A stretch of 11,157 nt of DNA from JBCDIQ01 sp039024295 (GTDB lineage Bacteria; Bacteroidota; Bacteroidia; J057). Each line of letters begins with the position of its first letter. Positions within the stretch are counted from its first letter, which is position 1. Positions 5,929 through 11,157 of the stretch are shown here, piece by piece. The DNA is taken from contig JBCDIQ010000180.1 in NCBI GenBank assembly GCA_039024295.1, positions 1 through 11,157 on the forward strand, in the 5' to 3' direction. Under the pieces are notes generated by a model. That model was not told the origin of the DNA and did not search any database. It worked only from the letters and a program-made list of their open reading frames with translations. Position numbers and translations under genes: made by a program.

Positions 5929-8139
5929 ATGAATTGGTTTCGCTCATGGCTCATCTGCTTACTCCTGGTGGCAGGCCTTCTCAACCTCCCGAAAAGCCAT
6001 GCCCAAGTTCCCCAAACAGAAGATACCCCTGGTCAAGTTTCCATTCTCCAAGATTCAACAGCCAATAATGAGGTTCTAAGCGACAGCATTCCGCTAGTTG
6101 AGATCGAACACCTCTTCGAAGAGATTCCCATGGCGGCTTATCTGCAGGTCCATGAGGACACAACCGGGCTGACCACCTGGAATCCTGAGCAGATTGCGGC
6201 TCTTCCGTACGCTCCGCGCGACTCGTTGACCTATCCACGTTCGTCCACGAGCAAGCTGTGGGCGCGCTTTCGCATTCAGCATCAGTTGCCCGATTCGCAG
6301 GAGTTCGTTTTATACACTACTTGGGCTGACCACCTCATTCTCCATATCTGGGATGGAACAGCATGGACGCAGCAGGAGTCGGGCCATTACTCTGATCCTA
6401 AAGCCCGCACCATCAAAGTAGGCCAGCCACGTTCGTTTCTATTCAATCTAGCACCCAATCAGGAATATACCTTTTATTTGGAGGTGTACCAGGAAGAAGA
6501 AGAGGGGGTTTTGCTCAAGGCCTCCCTTTACCCTTATTCCTACTGGGCAGCCTATTTCTACACATCTAATTTTAACGAGGGGTTGCTCATGAGTTTCTTC
6601 ATGGGGGTGTTTGTGATCCTGTTTTGTTACAACCTGATCGTATTTCTCAGCATACGGGAGCGTACCTATTTGTATTATGCGCTTTATCTCATGGTGGTGG
6701 TGGTGGCCATATATGAGGAACAGATGTCCCAGATATTTCCTGTATTCACGCCTGCCAATCCCCTTGCCCAGAAGGCACTTTCTTTTGGGGCATTTGCTAC
6801 CATTAGCTTTGCCTATCTGCTATTTGGGCGTTCGTTTGTCAACTCTCGGGAGCTGACACCCCGTTGGGATAAAGTGCTGCTGATCCTGATGGGCATCCGT
6901 TTGGTACTGCTAGTGAGCATCCTCACCGAGATTTTTATAAGTCAGTTCTACGTGAAATGGGGTACCATTGTGATTGCGCTGTATGGCCTGGAATTTTTGG
7001 TGCTTTTACCATATTTCGTGGTGTTACTCCGAACAGGGTCCATCGTGGCGCGCTTTTTTGTGGCGGGCTCTATGCTGGTATTTGGGATAGCCTTTATGGC
7101 TCCGGTATTGAATAAATTTTTCAGCGTACAATTTGATTCCTTTTCAATTGTGTTAATTCCCTTGCTGCTCGAAGTACTCGTGTTTTCCCTGGGGCTAGGG
7201 TACAAAATGCGCAGACAACAGCAGGAAAAACTGGATGCCGAGCAAGCCCTTAACCGCGAACTCTCGCGGGTCAATACCGCCTTTGGGCGCTTTGTGCCAC
7301 ATGAATTTATCCAATCGCTGGGATATAACTCGGTGCTGGATGTGCAGTTGGGCGATCAGGTGGAAAAAGAAGTGACGGTGCTTTTTTCGGACATTCGGGG
7401 TTATACCGGGCTTTCGGAGCAGATGAGTCCAGCCGAAAATTTTCGCTTCCTCAATGCCTACCTCGGGCGAATGGGGCCTATCATTCAGGAGCACGGTGGC
7501 TTTGTCAACCAATACTATGGAGATGGAATCATGGCCCTTTTCCTGGGGGATTCCCAGCAAGGCGTAAGTGCTGCTGCCGATATGCTACATGCATTGGCAC
7601 AATACAATTCCGAGCGGCAGGCCAAAGGCCGCCTTCCCATTCAACTGGGTATCGGGCTGCACACCGGTCCGCTCATGATGGGCATCATCGGCGACCAGCT
7701 CCGCATGGAGGCAGGCGTGGTCTCAGACACCGTCAATACCGCCTCTCGCATGGAAGGGCTCACAAAAATTTTTGGCGTAGAAATGCTCTTAAGCGAGTCT
7801 TGTTACCAGGGGCTATCACCTGAACAGCAGATGTATACTCGCCCCTTGGGCCGTGTTTTGGTGAAAGGACGCACCACACCGCTCGCCATTTACGAAGCAT
7901 TTATGGGCAGCCCGAACGAATTGAAAGTACAGAAACAGGGGAGTCTGTCCGCTTATCAAGCGGGTCTTGAGGCGTATTTTGGTGGCAACTTAACTCTGGC
8001 CCAAACGCATCTCAACCAAGCATTGTCAATCTACCCCGATGACCGGGCGGCTCAGTACTACCTGGATCGTACCCATGCCTTTTTACAGGATGGTCTCCCC
8101 GATGACTGGGCTGGGGTGGAGGTAATGGCGTTTAAGTGA
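5929..8139 (+). CDS. 7TMR-DISM receptor with class III adenylate/guanylate cyclase domain
   Basis: This is a 736-residue inner-membrane signalling protein. Residues 1-26 are a signal peptide (SHAQ cut). About 40-205 form a periplasmic 7TMR-DISMED2-type sensor domain (LWARFRIQHQ, FVLYTTWADHLILHIW). Seven membrane segments span about 218-424. A coiled linker (428-460) joins them to the class III cyclase domain (about 478-655). Both metal-binding aspartates are present, Asp488 in FSDIRGYT and Asp532 in YYGDGIM, as are the transition-state pair Asn603 and Arg607 in VNTASR. The positions that normally choose the purine are unusual: Gln528 stands where adenylate cyclases have Lys, and Gly596 where Asp or Thr is expected. 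The product (cAMP, cGMP or other) is therefore uncertain. The last ~65 residues (AYQAGLEAYFGGN to the C-terminus) are a TPR-like tail common after such domains. A TTTG at 5894-5897 and TAATTTAC at 5917-5924, 19 bp apart, resemble a weak promoter that would give an almost leaderless message. Confidence 0.9.
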   Translation: MNWFRSWLICLLLVAGLLNLPKSHAQVPQTEDTPGQVSILQDSTANNEVLSDSIPLVEIEHLFEEIPMAAYLQVHEDTTGLTTWNPEQIAALPYAPRDSLTYPRSSTSKLWARFRIQHQLPDSQEFVLYTTWADHLILHIWDGTAWTQQESGHYSDPKARTIKVGQPRSFLFNLAPNQEYTFYLEVYQEEEEGVLLKASLYPYSYWAAYFYTSNFNEGLLMSFFMGVFVILFCYNLIVFLSIRERTYLYYALYLMVVVVAIYEEQMSQIFPVFTPANPLAQKALSFGAFATISFAYLLFGRSFVNSRELTPRWDKVLLILMGIRLVLLVSILTEIFISQFYVKWGTIVIALYGLEFLVLLPYFVVLLRTGSIVARFFVAGSMLVFGIAFMAPVLNKFFSVQFDSFSIVLIPLLLEVLVFSLGLGYKMRRQQQEKLDAEQALNRELSRVNTAFGRFVPHEFIQSLGYNSVLDVQLGDQVEKEVTVLFSDIRGYTGLSEQMSPAENFRFLNAYLGRMGPIIQEHGGFVNQYYGDGIMALFLGDSQQGVSAAADMLHALAQYNSERQAKGRLPIQLGIGLHTGPLMMGIIGDQLRMEAGVVSDTVNTASRMEGLTKIFGVEMLLSESCYQGLSPEQQMYTRPLGRVLVKGRTTPLAIYEAFMGSPNELKVQKQGSLSAYQAGLEAYFGGNLTLAQTHLNQALSIYPDDRAAQYYLDRTHAFLQDGLPDDWAGVEVMAFK

Positions 8140-8433
8140 GAGGGCAAATTAAAAGGTCTAGTGAGAAGGTTCTATTTGCCCCACTCAAAATCCGAAACAC
8201 TGTCTCGGAAATCGAGTGTGCCTAATTTTCGTTTAAGTTGGTCACACTACCTTAAGCTTTTGGGGTATAACTTGCTTTCGCAGCCCAGCACACAGATGTA
8301 TATTTATACTGCGCTTAAAATCAGGAGTAAATAAAAACAAGTCAGTACCCTAAACTTTGAAGGTAAAAGACTGGATATTTTCTAGAGAATAAGGGATTTC
8401 TGATGAAAATTGTGTACCAGCTAATCGTGATAA
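8140..8433. other. Intergenic spacer before fic
   Basis: This is about 290 bases without a gene. Apart from the stem-loop at its left end, the only pattern seen is a small palindrome GTATA-TT-TATAC at 8298-8309. A convincing promoter for the Fic gene was not found. A/T content rises towards the right end. Confidence 0.5.
8142..8181 (+). terminator. Stem-loop directly after the cyclase stop codon
   Basis: GGGCAAAT at 8142-8149 and ATTTGCCC at 8174-8181 form a perfect 8-bp stem with a 24-base loop, starting two bases after the TGA. No T tract follows, so it may be an RNA-stabilising 3' structure or a factor-dependent terminator. Confidence 0.4.
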
Positions 8434-8991
8434 ATGAAAAATATTGATGGAAAAAGTCTTGAAAAGGCCTACCGATTGTTTGAATCTGGGGATATTGACG
8501 GCATAGAAGTAGGAACAACGAAGGGACTACAGCAAATACACCGTTATTTATTCCAGGGGCTGTACGACTTTGCTGGTAAAATTCGCACCCAAAATATCAC
8601 CAAAGGAAATTTCCGATTTGCAAATTCACTTTACTTAAATGAGGCACTGGCAAAAATTGAGCAAATGCCGGAAGGTACTTACGAAGAAATCATTGCCAAG
8701 TACGTAGAAATGAACATTGCTCATCCGTTTATGGAAGGAAATGGAAGAACCATGCGGATATGGCTCGACATGATATTGAAGAAGCGAATAAAAAGAGTGG
8801 TCAATTGGCAGTTTGTCGATAAAATACTGTATCTGCAAGCCATGGAAAGAAGCCCCATAAATACACTGGAAATCAGCATGTTATTAGTGGGGAACTTGAC
8901 CGAAGAGGTGGATAATCGAGAGGTAATTTTTAAAGGGATCGAACAATCCTATTATTACGAGGGGTACAAAAAAGATGAGGATGTTGACTAG
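8434..8991 (+). CDS. fic: Class III Fic protein, protein adenylyltransferase
   Basis: This 185-residue cytosolic Fic enzyme transfers AMP from ATP to target proteins. The N-terminal part has HRYLFQGLYDFAGKIR (36-51) and a flap-like FRFANSLYL. The catalytic motif HPFMEGNGR lies at 97-105, with catalytic His97 and metal-binding Glu101, and Gly104 fits AMP transfer. The C-terminal helix carries the inhibitory motif SYYYEG (172-177) with inhibitory Glu176, which defines class III. It resembles Neisseria meningitidis Fic along its whole length as I remember that sequence. The spacing His97 to Glu176 equals that enzyme's His107 to Glu186, and Tyr173 and Tyr178 match its autoadenylylation tyrosines 183 and 188. 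By that precedent, activity is held off in a tetramer and released by autoadenylylation, and the targets would be GyrB and ParE (inference). No antitoxin partner is needed. It stands alone, 101 bp before the Doc module, and uses an ATG without a Shine-Dalgarno sequence. Confidence 0.93.
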   Translation: MKNIDGKSLEKAYRLFESGDIDGIEVGTTKGLQQIHRYLFQGLYDFAGKIRTQNITKGNFRFANSLYLNEALAKIEQMPEGTYEEIIAKYVEMNIAHPFMEGNGRTMRIWLDMILKKRIKRVVNWQFVDKILYLQAMERSPINTLEISMLLVGNLTEEVDNREVIFKGIEQSYYYEGYKKDEDVD

Positions 8992-9072
8992 TGGTTTATG
9001 GTTCCTCTTGAGCAAAAGTCTGACGTCTCGCTAGCCGAAATTCTACCCACCACCAAAATCAAAAATACTCGT

Positions 9073-9094
9073 ATCTTAAAGAAAAATTTAAGAT
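9073..9094 (+). promoter_or_regulatory. Inverted repeat over the antitoxin start codon, putative operator
   Basis: ATCTTAAA at 9073-9080 and TTTAAGAT at 9087-9094 form a perfect 8-bp inverted repeat with a 6-base spacer. The right arm includes the first two bases of the antitoxin ATG (9093). Position and symmetry fit autoregulation, either as the binding site of the antitoxin or toxin-antitoxin complex or as an RNA hairpin that hides the start codon. Which of these applies cannot be told from the sequence. Confidence 0.55.
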
Positions 9095-9281
9095 GAGCAG
9101 AGAACAAGTTAAGGTTGAAATTAACCAAATTTTACAATCGTTGCCAGACGAAAACCTGGAAGACGTTTTGGAATATCTGAAAGTTGTCCAAAAACTGGGT
9201 GCAGATAAAATATCACTTGCTAAAAGTTTTAATCGGATTCTCGAAGAAGAGAAAAACTTACTCATCCGCCTTGCCCAATGA
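9093..9281 (+). CDS. Presumptive antitoxin of the Doc toxin
   Basis: This is a 62-residue, mostly helical and highly charged protein. The first helix pair (EINQILQSLPDENLEDVLEYLK, given as positions 9-30) has the SLPDE-LEDVLEYL pattern I associate with small antitoxin-like or DUF2281-like proteins of Bacteroidota and cyanobacteria. The C-terminal helix (SFNRILEEEKNLLIRLAQ) is of the kind that would dock on a toxin. There is no Phd/YefM fold signature and no obvious helix-turn-helix. The call rests on its 4-bp ATGA overlap with the Doc gene and on size. It is expected to neutralise Doc by direct binding and perhaps to repress the operon through the repeat at its start. Confidence 0.7.
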   Translation: MSREQVKVEINQILQSLPDENLEDVLEYLKVVQKLGADKISLAKSFNRILEEEKNLLIRLAQ

Positions 9282-9655
9282 TCGAGCTAAATGATGTTCT
9301 TGTTTTTCACGAGCGGTTAATAGAAAAATTTGGTGGAGCCTCAGGAATTAGGAGCATAGAATTACTGGAGTCTGCTATCTCGCGTCCTTATCAAACATTT
9401 GATGGGAAGGACTTGTATCCAGAGCCTGCAGATAAGGCTGCTGCAATTCTTGAAAGCATTGTAAAAAATCACCCTTTTATAGATGGAAATAAGAGAACGG
9501 GATATGTGTTGATGCGCTTAATGCTTATGCAGGAAGGTTTGGATATCGATGCTGGAGAAAATGAGAAATATGAATTTGTTATTCGGGTGGCTTCTGGAAA
9601 AGCAGAATTGAAGGAAATCAAATTATGGATTCAACATAGATTGATCAGTAAGTGA
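9278..9655 (+). CDS. doc: Doc-type toxin (death-on-curing, Fic fold)
   Basis: This 125-residue protein is close to the length of P1 Doc. It shows the family pattern in order: DVLVFHERLIEKFGG (6-20), GIRSIELLESAISRP (23-37), DKAAAILESIVKNHPF and the signature HPFIDGNKRTG at 65-75. His65 and Lys72 correspond to the Doc-specific HxFx(D/N)xNKR motif, where Lys replaces the Gly of AMP-transferring Fic enzymes. P1 Doc uses this site to phosphorylate EF-Tu and stop translation, so an EF-Tu kinase role is the default inference. The start ATG overlaps the last codons of the antitoxin gene (ATGA), a translational coupling typical of toxin-antitoxin operons. Confidence 0.93.
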   Translation: MIELNDVLVFHERLIEKFGGASGIRSIELLESAISRPYQTFDGKDLYPEPADKAAAILESIVKNHPFIDGNKRTGYVLMRLMLMQEGLDIDAGENEKYEFVIRVASGKAELKEIKLWIQHRLISK

Positions 9656-9670
9656 TACCTGAGCATCAGT

Positions 9671-9871
9671 TTACCAAAACACCTTCGAAATCTTTAGCCA
9701 CATGTAGTCCTTCCCAAGTTCCCGACGAATCCTGTCTTGAAAATGGTGAGAGGAATCAAATGGGCCTACCGTGAGTTTGTGGAGGGGGAGTGAGCCAATG
9801 CTTCCGTTGATAAAACCCCTCAATTCGGCAGAAATGAAAAAAATACCCAACGTTCTGCTTAGGAGGATCGT
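9671..9871 (-). pseudogene. Possible degenerate coding remnant without a start codon
   Basis: The - strand frame is open for 66 codons after a TAG at 9872-9874 and ends at TAA (9671-9673). It reads like protein: FISAELRGFINGSIG, then FDSSHHFQDRIRREL and DYMWLKISKVFW at the end. The only ATG is late (in DYMWL), so it cannot be an intact gene. The aromatic-ended final strand would suit the end of a beta-rich protein. I do not recognise the family, and an open frame of this length can occur by chance. Confidence 0.25.
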
Positions 9872-9898
9872 CTACCCTGTTAGTTTTACTGGCTTCAA

Positions 9899-10004
9899 TA
9901 GGTGACATAGGTTCACTTGGGTCAAAATTCTGACTATCAGTGATATATCCCTGATGGAGTTATGCCAATTTGAGTTGAAAATGGCGTGCAACCAATGTCA
10001 CCTA
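9899..10004. repeat. Long imperfect palindrome, possible MITE-like unit
   Basis: The outer arms TAGGTGACATAGGTT (9899-9913) and AACCAATGTCACCTA (9990-10004) pair with 14 of 15 matches. An inner palindrome of 12-base arms meets at 9945/9946 (CTATCAGTGATA against TATCCCTGATGG, 10 of 12 matches). The right half is about 12 bases longer than the left. It codes for nothing and resembles a miniature inverted-repeat element or a structured RNA. No target-site duplication is apparent. Confidence 0.5.
9925..9947 (+). repeat. Dispersed 23-bp motif, copy 2
   Basis: This segment matches 269-291 in 21 of 23 bases and includes CTGACTATCAGTGAT. Here it forms the left half of the inner palindrome of the 9899-10004 unit, whereas copy 1 has no such flanking arms. 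Confidence 0.45.
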
Positions 10005-10022
10005 AAATCCCTTTAGGGATTT
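10005..10022. repeat. Short perfect hairpin
   Basis: AAATCCC (10005-10011) and GGGATTT (10016-10022) make a 7-bp stem with loop TTTA, directly abutting the long palindrome to its left. No T tract follows, so it is not a clear terminator. Confidence 0.45.
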
Positions 10023-10041
10023 GATATGGGTAAAACAAAAG

Positions 10042-10073
10042 AAAACGTTTTTTCCTGTGCCTTTGGGTACAGG
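10042..10073. repeat. Palindrome followed by tetraloop hairpin
   Basis: AAAACGTTTT at 10042-10051 is a perfect 10-bp palindrome. Two bases later CCTGTGCC (10054-10061) pairs with GGTACAGG (10066-10073) around the loop TTTG, with one G-T wobble. The T run lies before the hairpin, so neither strand gives a standard intrinsic terminator. Confidence 0.4.
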
Positions 10074-10188
10074 ATATGTACGACACCAAAGTCTCAATTT
10101 GCTATTACCAAGCCATTGTGGTCAGTCATACGCGATTTACTTAAAAAATCTACCTGGAAGCCTGTCACTATCTCTCATTAGGAATATT

Positions 10189-10196
10189 TAACTTTC
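10189..10196 (+). promoter_or_regulatory. Weak -7 promoter-like element
   Basis: TAACTTTC differs from the Bacteroidota consensus TAnnTTTG only at the last base and lies 11 bases before the ATG at 10208. No TTTG is found at the proper distance upstream, so support is limited. Confidence 0.28.
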
Positions 10197-10207
10197 GTAA
10201 AAGCTAA

Positions 10208-11157
10208 ATGATCATGAAAAAAATTATCTTGAGCCTTCTATCTGTTCTGTTGGTTGTGGGCGTTGCCAACGCACAGTATTATTATGTGCCCAACATAAAT
10301 GCTGGTGAGAATCCCGGAAATTTAAATAACGATGGTGAGTTTGCAGTCGGTTCAGGCTTGGACCCTTCTTGGACTACGATTTTGCCTGGAGGCAATAGCA
10401 CCCCCACATGGAGCAGCATTCAATCAATCCCCTTTCCATTTAACTTTGAGGGCTCGCCCGTAACTGAATACAAAGTTTCCTCAACTGGCGTGCTTACGTT
10501 TACCACGAGTGCTACTGCTGTTCCTGGACCTGTAGCAGCTAGCCTCCCAAGTCCCAATATTCCCGATCAATCTGTCGTGATTTGGGGCATCAACGGCACG
10601 GGAAGTGATGACAATGTGGTAACAAAAACGTTTGGCACCAGCCCCAACCGTCAACATTGGGTTTTCTTTTCCTCATTCAGCAAGCGCAATACCGTTACCT
10701 TCTGGTCAATTGTGCTAGAGGAGACGACGAACAACATACACATTGTGGATCAGCGGCACCTTTCCTTGGTAACTGGCCTCAGCCTAGGGGTACAATCGGA
10801 CATCAACAATGCTGTGCAGGTGACTGGATCACCAAGGGTAGCCGCCCTTGCCGAGCAAGATTCTACGCCTGTTGATAATTCTTACTACACCTTCATCAAC
10901 GGTACACAGCCAACTGTTGATTTAAGTGTTACCTCATTTTCCAATAGTGAAATTTTACTCTTGAGCAATTCTCCTTTTATCATTTCTGGCGAGGTGTCAA
11001 ATTTTGGTACTGCCGCGGTGAGCAGCTTTGATATAAATTACCAGGTAAACAATGGCAACGTAATTACCAGAACCCTTAACCAAAATATTCCCTCCTACGG
11101 CACATCCGATTTCAGTCACCCTGTTCCCTGGAACCCGGCTTCCACTGGGCTTTACAC
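10208..11157 (+). CDS. Secreted protein, 3' end beyond window (possible Omp28-like or T9SS cargo)
   Basis: The gene is open from ATG 10208 to the window edge, giving 316 complete codons without a stop, so it is truncated by the window and not by mutation. A second ATG at 10214 is an equally good start. Residues 1-23 (MIMKKIILSLLSVLLVVGVANA, then Q) form a strong signal peptide. The next ~210 residues form a beta-rich domain (SGVLTFTT-like strands, many Ser, Thr and Asn, FNFEGSPVTEYKVSSTG). From about residue 237 a CARDB-like immunoglobulin-type segment begins (DLSVTSFSN, FIISGEVSNFGTAAVSSF, INYQVNNGN). This layout occurs in surface proteins of Bacteroidota and I recall similar openings in Omp28-related proteins. 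The diagnostic C-terminal part, whether a thioredoxin-like domain or T9SS tag, is outside the window, so the family is not settled. Frame and composition are consistent throughout. Confidence 0.8.
   Translation, partial: MIMKKIILSLLSVLLVVGVANAQYYYVPNINAGENPGNLNNDGEFAVGSGLDPSWTTILPGGNSTPTWSSIQSIPFPFNFEGSPVTEYKVSSTGVLTFTTSATAVPGPVAASLPSPNIPDQSVVIWGINGTGSDDNVVTKTFGTSPNRQHWVFFSSFSKRNTVTFWSIVLEETTNNIHIVDQRHLSLVTGLSLGVQSDINNAVQVTGSPRVAALAEQDSTPVDNSYYTFINGTQPTVDLSVTSFSNSEILLLSNSPFIISGEVSNFGTAAVSSFDINYQVNNGNVITRTLNQNIPSYGTSDFSHPVPWNPASTGLY

Larger units (their letters stand above)
9656..10207. other. Structured intergenic region
   Basis: About 550 bases without an intact gene. It holds a possible protein remnant on the - strand (9671-9871), a long imperfect palindrome (9899-10004) and three further small palindromes up to 10073. 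Positions 10074-10180 show nothing recognisable. A partial promoter box lies just before the next gene. Confidence 0.6.

Noticed and set aside
8142..8181. Classical intrinsic terminator after the cyclase gene
   Set aside because: The stem is good but no T tract follows, so it is listed only as a stem-loop with moderate confidence.
9899..10004. Insertion sequence
   Set aside because: There is no transposase frame and no target-site duplication was found, so at most it is a miniature non-coding element.
10657..10875. 72-codon open frame on the + strand
   Set aside because: It lies in another frame wholly inside the secreted protein gene that starts at 10208, whose frame is open and has a signal peptide.

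Overview
The window looks like chromosomal DNA of a Bacteroidota bacterium, possibly of the Saprospiria/Cytophagia type. The evidence is a hydrolase ending in a type IX secretion (T9SS) sorting domain, a 7TMR-DISM receptor cyclase, genes without Shine-Dalgarno sequences, and matches to the Bacteroidota promoter element TAnnTTTG. Species cannot be fixed from the sequence alone. No rRNA, tRNA, CRISPR array or intact insertion sequence is visible.

Layout. Positions 1-388 are a gene-free leader with hairpins and short repeats. Next come two exported proteins on the + strand: an S41-family peptidase with a PDZ domain (389-2095) and an alpha/beta hydrolase with a C-terminal T9SS tag (2267-3526). 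Convergent to them, on the - strand, is an ATPase fused to a PD-(D/E)XK nuclease-like domain (3632-5062). Three copies of a TTTCCGCCAAATAAA-type repeat sit immediately before its start. A spacer with a repeat-like palindromic unit (5171-5482) leads to a small acidic protein of the CcbP calcium-binding family (5483-5833). It is followed by a large membrane receptor with a class III nucleotidyl cyclase domain (5929-8139).

The 8434-9655 segment looks more A/T-rich and holds two Fic-fold proteins. The first is a class III, self-inhibited Fic AMP-transferase very like Neisseria meningitidis Fic. The second is a Doc-type toxin whose gene overlaps that of a 62-residue presumptive antitoxin by 4 bp, with an inverted repeat over the antitoxin start codon. 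A 550-bp intergenic stretch (9656-10207) follows, with a possible protein remnant on the - strand and a cluster of palindromes. The window ends inside a secreted protein gene that begins at 10208 and runs off the edge.

How the parts may work together. The S41 peptidase and T9SS hydrolase act outside the cytoplasm and belong to ordinary Bacteroidota secretion biology. The cyclase is a sensor that probably makes a cyclic nucleotide, but both purine-selecting positions are atypical. The ATPase-nuclease, the Fic enzyme and the Doc module are an accessory, possibly defence-related, set. No single new multi-gene system can be proven here. The strongest leads are the repeat triplet at the ATPase-nuclease start, the paired Fic/Doc locus with its start-codon palindrome, the altered cyclase active site, and the palindrome cluster at 9899-10073.
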